41,309 nucleotides of DNA from Acidobacteriota bacterium. Lineage in GTDB: Bacteria > Acidobacteriota > Terriglobia > Bryobacterales > Bryobacteraceae. Shown in pieces: positions 8,699 to 16,725 of the stretch; the stretch's first letter is position 1; every line of letters begins with the position of its first letter. Made by a program: the position numbers and the translations under genes. The notes beneath the pieces are model-generated. The model made no database searches. It worked only from the letters and a program-made list of their open reading frames with translations, and was not told the DNA's origin. The stretch spans positions 1-41,309 of the forward strand of contig JACQDF010000070.1 in the NCBI GenBank assembly GCA_016201205.1. Direction: 5' to 3'.

Positions 8699-11011
8699 AT
8701 GCGAGCATCCACCGGGGCCGCGCTGCTGGTTGCGGGAACGTTCCTGCTGAGCCCTGCCGTCGAGGCCAGGAGCAACAAGGCGGAGAAATATTATAAGCAG
8801 GCCAAGACCCACGAAGTGAAGAGTGAATGGGAGCTGGCCTTGGAATACTACGAGAAGGCGGTGCTGGAGGAGCCCACCCACATCGGCTACCAGATGGGCG
8901 CCAGGCGTGTTCGTTTCCAGGCGGCGCAGCTTCATGTGGACAAAGGGCAAAAGCTCCGCCAGCAGGGCAGGCTCGAAGAGGCGCTGGCCGAGTTCCAGAA
9001 GGCGTATTCGATTGATCCCTCCTCTTCCATCGCTGAGCAGGAAGGCCGGCGCACAATGGAGATGATCGGGCGCGAGAAAAAGCAAGGCCAGCCCAGCGAG
9101 CCGCAGGAGCGGGGCCTGACGCCTGCGCAGCGATCTCGTAAGGAGAGCGAGGAAAGGGTGGCGTCCATGCAGGCGGCGCCGGAGCTGCGTCCGCTCTCGC
9201 GCCTGCCCATCACGCTCAAGATGAGCAACCAGCCGCCGCGCATTCTGTTCGAAACCATCTCCAAGCTGGCCGGCATCAATGTGATCTTCGATGCCGAGTA
9301 TCAACCTCCAGGCCGCAATTTCTTTGTGGATCTGAACAACGCTACCATCGAGCAGGCGCTCGACTTCGTGGCCATCCAGACCAAGTCGTTCTGGAAGCCG
9401 CTCAGCCAGAACTCGATCTTTGTCACCCAGGACAACGTCACCAAGCGGCGTGACTACGAAGACATGGTGGTGAAGACGTTCTATCTGTCCAATGTCACTA
9501 CGGTCCAGGAGCTCCAGGAGATCGCCACGGCGGTTCGCGCCGTTACGGAAGTCCGACGCCTGTTCACCTATAACGGCCAGAATGTCGTCATCATCCGCGG
9601 TACCGTGGACCAGGTGGCGCTGGCGGAAAAGCTCATCCAGGACCTGGATAAACCGAAGTCCGAAGTGATCGTGGAAGTGGTGGTGATGGAGATGAGCAGG
9701 ACGAAAAGCCGCGAGCTGGCGGCGACGCTGACCTCCGGCGGCACTGCCGGCATCAACTTCCCTCTCACCTTCAACCCCCGTCAGATTGCCGGCGGGACAG
9801 GGGGTTCGACCACCGGAGGAACCACGGGCGGAACCACGGGCGGAACCACCGGGAGCACAACGGCCGCGACCTCGGGCAGCGGTCTTACTCTGGGACGGAT
9901 CGGCAACATCTCCTCGAATGACTGGATGATGACGCTGCCCAGCGCCCTTTTCAAGGCGACTTTCAACGAACGCGAAGGGCGGGTGTTGCAGAATCCGGTG
10001 GTGCGCGCCGTCGAAATGCAGAAGGCCTCTCTGCGATTGGGAGACAAGATTCCGTTTGCATCGGGGAGCTTCCAGCCCGGGTTCGGTGTCGCGGGCGCTG
10101 GCATCAGCCCGCTGGTGAGCACGCAGTTCCAGTTTGCCGACGTGGGCGTGAATGTCGATATTACACCCAAAGTGCACGGCCCCGATGAGGTTTCTCTTCA
10201 CGTCGAACTCGAGCTGTCCACGGTGCGCGAGCGCATCGACATCGGCGGCCTGCAACAGCCGGTGATCGGGCAGCGCAAGATCATCCACGACATCCGCATG
10301 CGGGAAGGTGAAGTCAACATGCTGGGGGGTTTGCAGGGACTGACGGACTCGAGGTCGTTCGCCGGCACACCGGGCGTGAGCCAGTTGCCTATTCTGAAGC
10401 ATTTCTTCGGAAGCAAGAGCAACGAGAAGATCGAGACCGAGCTGGTGATCGTGCTGATTCCGCATATCGTGCGCTCTCCCGAGATCACGCCGGCGAACCT
10501 GCGCGGCATCGCGGCGGGGAACGACCAGACGGTGAAGCTTACCTACGCACCACGGGATGAGAAGCAGGCGCCCGCCGCTCCGGCACCGGCGCCGGCCGGA
10601 GTCCAACTGAGTTTCCAGCCATCCACCGTCGGCGCGCAATCGGATCGAAGCGTGCTGCTGACACTCGAGGTGAGCCAGGGAATGGACCTGTTCGCCGCTC
10701 CCATGCGCGTGCAGTACGATCCGAAGGTTCTCCGGCTGCAGGAAGTGATCCGCGGCAACGCGCTGTCGCCCGACGGGCAGAGCCTGAACTTCGCGCCGGA
10801 GATCAGCGCCGACAAAGGCGAGGCGCGGATCGAAATCAGCCGTCTGCCAGGGTCGGGAGGCGTCAGCGCGTCGGGCACGCTGGTGTCATTCCGGTTCCAG
10901 GCTGTTGGGAAAGGAACAACGCAGGTGACGCTGGCCGATGTGAACCTGCGGGATTCCAAGAACCAGCCCATTCCGGCAGGGACGGCGGGCGCTACCATAA
11001 CAGTGGAGTAG
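8699..11011 (+). CDS. TPR-containing secretin with C-terminal cohesin domain (GspD/PilQ-like)
   Basis: Outer-membrane secretin of 770 residues. Domains in order: signal peptide (1-23, ending AVEA); two or three TPR helices (about 25-130, e.g. ELALEYYEKAVLEEP and EEALAEFQKAYSIDP); N0/N1-like domains (about 175-320); a Gly/Thr-rich linker (GGTTGGTT) encoded by tandem 12-bp repeats; the secretin barrel (about 415-610) with the conserved VDITPKV and VIVLIPHIVR blocks; and a cohesin-type beta domain at about 640-770 (LLTLEVSQGMDLFAAPMRV to the end). It would form the exit pore of a type II or type IV pilus-like system. An upstream in-frame start at 8567 would add 44 residues before the signal peptide, so 8699 is preferred. 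Two pseudopilin genes follow after 3 bp. Confidence 0.92.
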   Translation: MRASTGAALLVAGTFLLSPAVEARSNKAEKYYKQAKTHEVKSEWELALEYYEKAVLEEPTHIGYQMGARRVRFQAAQLHVDKGQKLRQQGRLEEALAEFQKAYSIDPSSSIAEQEGRRTMEMIGREKKQGQPSEPQERGLTPAQRSRKESEERVASMQAAPELRPLSRLPITLKMSNQPPRILFETISKLAGINVIFDAEYQPPGRNFFVDLNNATIEQALDFVAIQTKSFWKPLSQNSIFVTQDNVTKRRDYEDMVVKTFYLSNVTTVQELQEIATAVRAVTEVRRLFTYNGQNVVIIRGTVDQVALAEKLIQDLDKPKSEVIVEVVVMEMSRTKSRELAATLTSGGTAGINFPLTFNPRQIAGGTGGSTTGGTTGGTTGGTTGSTTAATSGSGLTLGRIGNISSNDWMMTLPSALFKATFNEREGRVLQNPVVRAVEMQKASLRLGDKIPFASGSFQPGFGVAGAGISPLVSTQFQFADVGVNVDITPKVHGPDEVSLHVELELSTVRERIDIGGLQQPVIGQRKIIHDIRMREGEVNMLGGLQGLTDSRSFAGTPGVSQLPILKHFFGSKSNEKIETELVIVLIPHIVRSPEITPANLRGIAAGNDQTVKLTYAPRDEKQAPAAPAPAPAGVQLSFQPSTVGAQSDRSVLLTLEVSQGMDLFAAPMRVQYDPKVLRLQEVIRGNALSPDGQSLNFAPEISADKGEARIEISRLPGSGGVSASGTLVSFRFQAVGKGTTQVTLADVNLRDSKNQPIPAGTAGATITVE
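9818..9853 (+). repeat. Tandem 12-bp repeats inside secretin gene
   Basis: Three consecutive units of GGAACCACGGGC (the third ending CCGGG) encode Gly-Gly-Thr-Thr repeats in the linker. Unit length is a multiple of three, so slippage would change linker length without a frameshift. Confidence 0.7.
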
Positions 11012-11014
11012 CGT

Positions 11015-11479
11015 ATGCGCCGAAGCAGCCAGCGCGGCCTCACGCTCATCGAGCTGATTGTCGCCTTTACGATTCTCATGATGCTGACGGGGATGGCGGT
11101 GCCAATGGCGCGCTACAAAGTGCGCCGCGAGCGGGAGAAAGAGCTGCGCTGGGCGCTCCGTGAGATTCGCGCGGCCATCGATAAGTATAAAGACGACTCC
11201 GACGCCGGAAAGCTCGGCCCGGTCAAGCTCGGCACCGAAGGATATCCGGAGACCGTGCAAGTGCTGGTGGACGGCGTGAAGCTGGCCGGCGAAGTGGAAA
11301 AGAAGAAGAAGTATTTGCGCCGCATTCCCCGCGACCCTTTCACGGGCTCCGCCGAATGGGGACTGCGAAGCATGCAGGACGATCCCAAGTCGCAATCCTG
11401 GGGCGGCCAGCACGTGTTTGACGTGTATTCGAAAACGATGGAGAAGGCGCCGGATGGAACACCGTACTCGGAGTGGTAA
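11015..11479 (+). CDS. Type II secretion-like pseudopilin (GspG-like), first copy
   Basis: Prepilin of 154 residues. After the basic leader MRRSSQRG comes the prepilin peptidase site, cleaved between G and LTLIELIVAFTILMM, with Glu at mature position 5. One hydrophobic helix follows, then a small alpha/beta head that includes RREREKELRWALREIRAAIDKYKDD and IPRDPFTGS, as in major pseudopilins. It starts 3 bp after the secretin stop and overlaps the next pseudopilin by 26 bp. It ends in GTPYSEW, the same ending as its neighbour. It probably assembles a short periplasmic pseudopilus working with the secretin. Confidence 0.92.
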   Translation: MRRSSQRGLTLIELIVAFTILMMLTGMAVPMARYKVRREREKELRWALREIRAAIDKYKDDSDAGKLGPVKLGTEGYPETVQVLVDGVKLAGEVEKKKKYLRRIPRDPFTGSAEWGLRSMQDDPKSQSWGGQHVFDVYSKTMEKAPDGTPYSEW

Positions 11480-11876
11480 CGGCGGCCGCCGGGGCCGCGG
11501 CGCATTCACGCTGATCGAGCTGATGATCGTCATGGCGGTCATCTCGATCCTGGTGTCCACCGCCGTGCCGCTCTACAACAAGGCGCTGACCCGGTCGAAG
11601 GAGACCATCCTGCGGCAGAATCTGTTCGCGCTGCGCACGGTGATTGACGAATACACCTACGACAAGGGAAAGGCTCCGCAACGGCTCGAAGATCTGGTGA
11701 CAGCCGGCTACTTGCGAAAGATCCCCATCGATCCAATGACCAACTCGGACCGCTCGTGGAAAGAGATCATGGAGGACGCCTCCAACGCCGTGAACCAGTC
11801 CGAGCCGGGCATCTTCGACTTGCGGAGCGGGTCTGACAAGATCAGCCTCGAGGGGACGCCGTATTCGGAGTGGTGA
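11454..11876 (+). CDS. Type II secretion-like pseudopilin (GspG-like), second copy
   Basis: Prepilin of 140 residues, paralogous to the preceding gene. The start at 11454 (MEHRTRSG) lies inside the end of the first pseudopilin. The leader is rich in Arg/Gly, and the cleavage site is A before FTLIELMIVMAVISIL, with Ala instead of the usual Gly at -1 and Glu at +5. The head domain (LRQNLFALRTVIDEYTYDKGKAP, LRKIPIDPMT) matches the major pseudopilin fold, with the IPxDP motif also found in the first copy. It ends in GTPYSEW. A longer reading frame from 11418 adds only a basic stretch and is less likely. Confidence 0.9.
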   Translation: MEHRTRSGNGGRRGRGAFTLIELMIVMAVISILVSTAVPLYNKALTRSKETILRQNLFALRTVIDEYTYDKGKAPQRLEDLVTAGYLRKIPIDPMTNSDRSWKEIMEDASNAVNQSEPGIFDLRSGSDKISLEGTPYSEW

Positions 11877-11898
11877 CCCGGCCGGCCGGTTGCATCGC

Positions 11899-12483
11899 CT
11901 AAATCACCAGGCTGAACCCCATGGACAGTTCCAACTGCCCGATCAGCCCGCTGCGGCCCTCGAGGAAATCGAACGGCTTCCCGTTCCGGTAATAGCGCAT
12001 GTCCAAGCGGATGGCGAAGATCGGGCTCACCTTCACCTTGACTCCGCCGCCATAGTTGAACCCGAACTTCGTGTTGGCGCCGCCGCTGGTCACGCTGGTT
12101 CCCGGCGGGGTGTAGGAATTGAAGTGGCCGCCGCCGGCGGCAAACGGCCTGATCTTGGATCCCTCCCTGGTTGCGTACGCCAGCAGATTGTAGGACCCCT
12201 GGTGAATCGCCATTCCGTTCTGCGTGGCGCTTGTCTCCTCGCGCAATTGCGTGCGGTTGTAGCCGTAGCCGATCTCCTGGCCGAAATAACGCCAGGTGTT
12301 CAGGGTCGTGCGGAAACCGAATCGCCACCCGTTGGTCAAGCTATAGCGCGGAATGGGGCGGGCGCCAGGCAGGAAGCCGAGACTGGAATTGTTCAGCCGC
12401 GATGCGCCTCCGTGAAAGCCAAGCTCGAGAGTCTGTCCCGAGGCGCTCAGCGCGAAGAAGCACAACAGGAATGGAATGCGCAC
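11899..12483 (-). CDS. Small outer-membrane beta-barrel protein
   Basis: Secreted protein of 194 residues. A signal peptide (residues 1-17, ending ASG before QTLELG) is followed by alternating polar/hydrophobic strands with Gly and aromatic residues (FGFNYGGGVKVKVSPIFAIRLDMRYYRN) and a final strand ending GFSLVI. This is the layout of OmpA/OmpW-like eight-stranded barrels. The GTG start at 12483 follows immediately on the TGA of lutC, so it is the fourth gene of that operon. A role in uptake or stress is possible, but no function can be assigned. Confidence 0.8.
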   Translation of the reverse strand: MRIPFLLCFFALSASGQTLELGFHGGASRLNNSSLGFLPGARPIPRYSLTNGWRFGFRTTLNTWRYFGQEIGYGYNRTQLREETSATQNGMAIHQGSYNLLAYATREGSKIRPFAAGGGHFNSYTPPGTSVTSGGANTKFGFNYGGGVKVKVSPIFAIRLDMRYYRNGKPFDFLEGRSGLIGQLELSMGFSLVI

Positions 12484-13128
12484 TCAGATGTCCTCTTCCA
12501 CCACGATAACGTGAACCACTCCGGGACCGTGGACGCCCCGCACAAGAATCATTTCGATGTCCGCGCTGCGGCTGGGGCCGGTGATGAGCACCATCGAACT
12601 CGAGCCCTCGGCCGGCAGCGGATGCCGCTCGTACAACTCATCGAGCCCCGTCAGCAGGGTCGCCTTTGCCAGCACGGCGATGTGCGCCGGCGGCAGCAGC
12701 GAAATCAGACGCGCCTCACTCGACGCGAACGTCACCAGCGATCCCATCTCCGCCAGTCCGTAATCGGCGCTGGTGACTCCGAAGGACGCTGTCGTGCACG
12801 CCTCGCGCAGAGCCGGCTCTTCCAGAAAACCGCTGCCCACGCCGGGCAATGCCGTGATCCCTGCGCGCCGCAGCAACCCGGCATTGGAAGCGACCGCCGC
12901 GCTGTCGCCGATCAGCCGCGCCACCTGGTCGCGTGCCTCGATCAGCGTGACGGCGCGGTGCACCTTCCCGCCCAGCGCTTCCAGCCGTGTCTGGAACAGG
13001 TCGAGGCGTGCGTCCAGCCCGATCGAAGAAACGCGGATGCGCGCTTCGGGAGCAGGCGCCGGCGTCTGCCCCGGCTCCCGCCCGAGCGCCTGCCGCACCC
13101 GGCCGAGGATCTCTTCCCGCGCGGTCAC
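12484..13128 (-). CDS. LutC/YkgG family LUD-domain protein
   Basis: Third component of the LutABC L-lactate oxidation system, 214 residues with a single LUD domain. Conserved blocks: ITSADYGLAEMGSLVTF, EARLISLLPPAHIAVL and ITGPSRSADIEMILVRGVHGPG. A GTG at 13149 would add 7 residues. The GTG at 13128 was chosen because it forms a GTGA overlap with the stop of lutB and has AGAGGAAG just upstream. LutC is thought to work with the Fe-S subunits LutA and LutB in electron transfer from lactate. Confidence 0.9.
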   Translation of the reverse strand: MTAREEILGRVRQALGREPGQTPAPAPEARIRVSSIGLDARLDLFQTRLEALGGKVHRAVTLIEARDQVARLIGDSAAVASNAGLLRRAGITALPGVGSGFLEEPALREACTTASFGVTSADYGLAEMGSLVTFASSEARLISLLPPAHIAVLAKATLLTGLDELYERHPLPAEGSSSMVLITGPSRSADIEMILVRGVHGPGVVHVIVVEEDI

Positions 13129-14528
13129 GATTTCTTCCTCTCGCGCCACTCATCTCGAAAACTGCGCCCGGCGGGCAAGGGAATCTCGCGCTGGCTCGCC
13201 CAGGCTGCGCCCGGCCCAAGCTTTGCCAAACCGGGGATTCGCGCCAGTTTTCCCGCCATCCTGCCCGCCAGCGCATACAGCTTCGGCCGGCGCATCAGCC
13301 ACCCATAGAGGCGGAACGCCATGCGTTCCAGGCCGCCCGTCCGCGACTCGGTGATCTGCTTACGCAGCTCGAGCAGGATCCTGGGAATGTCGATCTTGAC
13401 CGGGCAGACTTCCGCGCACGCCCCGCACAGGCTCGACGCGTAAGGCAGCCACGGGTCCCTGGCCAGCCCCTGGTACTGCGGCGTGATGATCGCCCCGATC
13501 GGCCCCGAGTAGGCCCCCGGATAATTGTGGCCGCCGATCTTCCGGTAGACCGGGCACGCGTTCAGGCAGGCGCCGCAGCGAATGCAGAACAACGACTGGC
13601 GCTTTTCCTTGTCGGCCAGCAGCCGTGTGCGTCCGGCGTCCAGCAGCACCACGTAGAACTCCTCGGGGCCGTCCACTTCCCCTCGACGCCGCGGTCCGGA
13701 CAGAAACGATGTATACACGGTCAGCAACTGGCCGGTCCCGCTGCGGGCCAGCAGTTTCAGAAACACCGCCAGATCCTGCGCCCGCGGAAGGATCTTTTCC
13801 AGACCCGCAACGGCCACGTGAACGCGAGGCGCGGTGGTGCACAGCCGGACATTGCCTTCATTCTCGACCAGCACGACGGCGCCGGAATCCGCCACCAGGA
13901 AGTTCGCTCCCGAAATGCCGATCCCGGCAGCCAGAAACTTCTCGCGCAGCGTCCGCCGCGCGATCATAGCCTGCTTTTCCGGCTCCTCTTCGCGCGGTAC
14001 ATGAAGCCGCCTTTCGAGGATATCCGCGATGTCCTGCCGGGTCTTATGCACCGCCGGAGCGACGATGTGATACGGCCGCTCGTGCGCCAACTGGACGATG
14101 TACTCGCCGAGATCCGTCTCGACTGCCTCCAACTGGTGATGCTCCAGCCGCTCGTTGAGGTGGATCTCCTCGGTGGTCATCGACTTCGACTTCACCAGCA
14201 GCGAGACACCGCGCTCGTTTGCGAGCCCCAGGATGAAATCAGCCACCTCGGCCCCTTCCCGCGCCCAGATCACCCTGCCGCCGTGCGACTCGACGTTCTT
14301 TTCGAACTGCTCCAGATAATGATCGAGATTCTCGAGCGCGTGCTGCTTGATGCGGTTGGCCTGCGAGCGCAGCTCCTCGTACTCGGGAAAGACGTCAGGG
14401 GAGACCGCCTCGGCGCGCTTCTCTTTCAGCCGCGCTGTCGCCGAGTACACCGCAAGCTGCACCTTCCGATCGGCGACCGTCTTCCGGATGCCTTGCTCTT
14501 GTGCAGGTTTGATCCACATGGTGATCAC
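13125..14528 (-). CDS. LutB iron-sulfur LUD protein of lactate utilisation
   Basis: Fe-S subunit of 467 residues. The N-terminal LUD region (about 60-300) includes GISGANFLVADSGAVVLVENEGNVRL. It is followed by two 4Fe-4S motifs: CIRCGACLNACPVYRKIGGH at about 315-335 and CGACAEVCPVKIDIP at about 365-380. A C-terminal helical tail (about 400-467) matches the LutB/YkgF family. The ATG at 14528 overlaps the stop of lutA (ATGA). The product would pass electrons from lactate oxidation to the quinone pool together with LutA and LutC. Confidence 0.94.
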   Translation of the reverse strand: MITMWIKPAQEQGIRKTVADRKVQLAVYSATARLKEKRAEAVSPDVFPEYEELRSQANRIKQHALENLDHYLEQFEKNVESHGGRVIWAREGAEVADFILGLANERGVSLLVKSKSMTTEEIHLNERLEHHQLEAVETDLGEYIVQLAHERPYHIVAPAVHKTRQDIADILERRLHVPREEEPEKQAMIARRTLREKFLAAGIGISGANFLVADSGAVVLVENEGNVRLCTTAPRVHVAVAGLEKILPRAQDLAVFLKLLARSGTGQLLTVYTSFLSGPRRRGEVDGPEEFYVVLLDAGRTRLLADKEKRQSLFCIRCGACLNACPVYRKIGGHNYPGAYSGPIGAIITPQYQGLARDPWLPYASSLCGACAEVCPVKIDIPRILLELRKQITESRTGGLERMAFRLYGWLMRRPKLYALAGRMAGKLARIPGLAKLGPGAAWASQREIPLPAGRSFRDEWRERKKS

Positions 14529-15250
14529 CGTGACGCCAGAATCTCAGCCAGGTGCATGGTTCGGATGGGCGAGCCCGCCTTGGCCAGCGCACCCTGCAAC
14601 TGCATCAGGCAGCTCGAATCGATCGATACCACCGTCGAAGCGCCGGTCGCGGTGATCGACTCGATCTTGGTCCGCGCCATTCCGCCTGACACCTCCGGGA
14701 ACTTGACCGAGAATGTGCCGCCGAAGCCGCAACACTCTTCCGCGATGCTCATCTCGCGCAGCTCGAGCCCGTTCACTTTGCGCAACAGGCGTCGCGGCCC
14801 CTCCTTGATGTGCAGCTCCCGCAGCGCGTGGCAACTGTCGTGATACGTCACCACGCCGTCAAACCGCGCGCCGACGTCCTCGACGTTCGCAACCTCGGTC
14901 AGAAACCGCGAGAACTCCCACACCCGCGGCGCCAGGTAGCCGGCTTCCTCGTGCAAGGCTTCTTCACCGGAGAAGATGTCGAAGAAATGGTGAGTGATCA
15001 TCGACGTGCACGAGCCTGAAGGCACGACGATGAATTCGGCGTCGCGAAAGACCCGGATGAAGTGGGCAGCCACCGCGCGCGCTTCCACGTGATACCCGCT
15101 GTTGAAAGCCGGCTGGCAGCAGCAAGTCTGGTCCTGGCGAAACTCGACCTCGTACCCGAGCCGCTCGAGAACGCCTGCCATCGCCAGCCCGACTTGCGGG
15201 AACAACTGATCCACGATGCAGGTGACAAAGATCGAGACGCGCCGCGCCAT
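14525..15250 (-). CDS. LutA, cysteine-rich Fe-S protein of lactate utilisation
   Basis: Protein of 241 residues with two CCG-type cysteine-rich domains, as in LutA/YkgE and GlcF. The first motif reads TCCCQPAFNSGY, where the family usually has CCGQPA, so Gly is replaced by a third Cys. The second motif is the standard ECCGFGGTFSVK. Other conserved blocks are VPSGSCTSMI, TYHDSCHALRELHIKEGPRRLL and the end IRTMHLAEIL. It is the first gene of lutABC, and its promoter overlaps that of the divergent gene at 15270. Confidence 0.94.
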   Translation of the reverse strand: MARRVSIFVTCIVDQLFPQVGLAMAGVLERLGYEVEFRQDQTCCCQPAFNSGYHVEARAVAAHFIRVFRDAEFIVVPSGSCTSMITHHFFDIFSGEEALHEEAGYLAPRVWEFSRFLTEVANVEDVGARFDGVVTYHDSCHALRELHIKEGPRRLLRKVNGLELREMSIAEECCGFGGTFSVKFPEVSGGMARTKIESITATGASTVVSIDSSCLMQLQGALAKAGSPIRTMHLAEILASR

Positions 15251-15257
15251 GTAAAGT

Positions 15258-15267
15258 TAGAATGATA
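15258..15267. promoter_or_regulatory. Overlapping divergent -10 boxes between lutA and 15270 gene
   Basis: Only 19 bp separate the two divergent start codons. On the plus strand TAGAAT (15258-15263) lies 6 nt before the GTG at 15270. On the minus strand TATCAT (15267-15262) lies 11 nt before the lutA ATG at 15250. Both transcripts would have almost no leader. Confidence 0.5.
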
Positions 15268-15269
15268 GC

Positions 15270-15683
15270 GTGACCCGCAGGCGGTTGGCAGCCTCGACCT
15301 GTCTGTTGTTCGCCGTTGCGCGCGGGGAAGAAAGCACGATCACGCTGCGCGGGAAGCTCACCCGGAGGGAAGGGCGGCCGGCCGCGCTCGCGCTGGCCGA
15401 TGGCAAGACGGTCCCGCTGGAGGGCGACGAGCAGACCACCGGCGTGCTCCGTGATGCGCGGCTCGACGGCCTCGAGATGGAGGCGACCGGCAGCCTGACT
15501 CCCGGCGGCAGCCTGCGCATCCTGCCGATTCACAAGCGGGCCTTGTTTGTTCATCAGAATCGCAAACGGCTGTTCGTCACTTACTGGTGCGAGGTTTGCG
15601 CCATCCGCACGTACACACCGGGCAAGTGCTGGTGTTGCCAGCAAGAGACGGCGCTCGACTTGCGTGAATCTCTTGACAACTGA
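15270..15683 (+). CDS. Secreted Cys-rich hypothetical protein
   Basis: Protein of 137 residues, not recognised as a named family. A signal peptide is likely (MTRRRLAASTCLLFAVARG). A beta-rich middle (LRGKLTRREGRPAALALADGKTVPLEGD) is followed by a C-terminal cluster CEVCAIRTYTPGKCWCCQQE at about 106-127. That gives five Cys, enough for a zinc ribbon or disulfide knot. Start is GTG at 15270 with TAGAAT 6 nt before it, so it is probably leaderless. It lies 6 bp upstream of the aldose epimerase gene and probably shares its transcript. Confidence 0.75.
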   Translation: MTRRRLAASTCLLFAVARGEESTITLRGKLTRREGRPAALALADGKTVPLEGDEQTTGVLRDARLDGLEMEATGSLTPGGSLRILPIHKRALFVHQNRKRLFVTYWCEVCAIRTYTPGKCWCCQQETALDLRESLDN

Positions 15684-15689
15684 ACTCCC

Positions 15690-16661
15690 ATGAACTATAC
15701 CGCCGAGCGGCAGATCATCGATGGCATCGAAGCCGTCTACCTCGCTGATCGACGCGTCCAGGCCGAAGTCTGGATCGCGCCTTCCATCGGGAACAACGCC
15801 TATGAAATGAAGGTGAAGGGCCAGCGGGTGTTCTGGTCGCCGTACCGGACGCTGGCCGAATGGAAAGCCAAACCCGCCATGGGCGGCAACCCGTTTCTGG
15901 CGCCTTGGGCCAACCGGATCGATCAGACAGCCTACTGGGTCAACGGAAAGAAATATCTGCTGAACCCCGATCTCAAGAACCTCCGCCTCGATAATTTCGG
16001 CCAGCCCATCCACGGGCTGGTTGTCTACGCTCCGCACTGGCAGGTGGTCTCGCTGACGAGCGGCGAAGAGGCCTCGGCCGTCACCAGCCGCCTCGAATTC
16101 TGGCGCTACCCAGACTGGATGGCGCAGTTCCCCTTCGCCCACAACTACGAGATGACGCACCGGCTGAAGGACGGCGTGCTGGAAGTGGAGACGGTGATCG
16201 AGAATCTGGCAACGGAGCCGATGCCCGTTTCGGTAGCCTACCACGGCTACTTCACGCTGCCGGGCGTGCCCCACGACTCATGGCGCGTGCGGATTCCGGC
16301 GCGCGAGCACATCGAGTTAACCAGGACGCTGGTTCCCACCGGCGAGCGAACGGCGTTCACCATGGCGCAACCCGTTGAGCTCGAGGGCAGGCAGTTCGAC
16401 GACGTGTTTGCGGGCCTCGATTCGCGAGGGGAGTTTTCCGTGGAAGGCGGGGGGAAGAAGATTGCAGCGCGGTTTGGGGAGAAGTTCAGGGCAGGAGTGG
16501 TCTACGCGCCGCAAGGCAGGGACTTCATCTGCTTCGAGCCGATGTCCGCCATCACCAACGCCTTTAATCTCGCCCACGCCGGCAAGTACCCGGAGTTGCA
16601 GAAGATCGCTCCGTCGGGCCGGTGGCGCGAGAGCTACTGGATCCGCACGGAAGGCTATTGA
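15690..16661 (+). CDS. Aldose 1-epimerase (GalM-like)
   Basis: Sugar mutarotase-family protein of 323 residues. The expected active-site elements are in order: the substrate Asn-Arg in FLAPWANRI, a His in GQPIHGLV, a catalytic His in VAYHGYFTL, and the catalytic Glu in ICFEPMSAITNAF. No signal peptide, so probably cytoplasmic. It interconverts alpha and beta anomers of aldoses; the exact sugar is unknown. Its ATG is 6 bp after the stop of the Cys-rich gene. Confidence 0.9.
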   Translation: MNYTAERQIIDGIEAVYLADRRVQAEVWIAPSIGNNAYEMKVKGQRVFWSPYRTLAEWKAKPAMGGNPFLAPWANRIDQTAYWVNGKKYLLNPDLKNLRLDNFGQPIHGLVVYAPHWQVVSLTSGEEASAVTSRLEFWRYPDWMAQFPFAHNYEMTHRLKDGVLEVETVIENLATEPMPVSVAYHGYFTLPGVPHDSWRVRIPAREHIELTRTLVPTGERTAFTMAQPVELEGRQFDDVFAGLDSRGEFSVEGGGKKIAARFGEKFRAGVVYAPQGRDFICFEPMSAITNAFNLAHAGKYPELQKIAPSGRWRESYWIRTEGY

Positions 16662-16679
16662 CGAAATAAGCGTGCCAAC

Positions 16680-16707
16680 CGCTCCGTGACCGTCGCGGCT
16701 CGGAGCG
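16680..16707 (+). repeat. Partial copy of the dispersed hairpin repeat
   Basis: These 28 bases match one arm of the complete element at 20772-20828 with a few changes; the shared core is GTCGCGGCTCGGA. The second arm is missing, so this copy has decayed. It lies between the convergent epimerase and lptB genes. Confidence 0.55.
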
Positions 16708-16725
16708 TCGCACGCAACATCCACG

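Noticed and set aside
11877..11898. Terminator between pseudopilin and lut operon
   Set aside because: The GC-rich CCGGCCGGCCGG is self-complementary, but the gap is short and there is no loop or T-tract that would support it.
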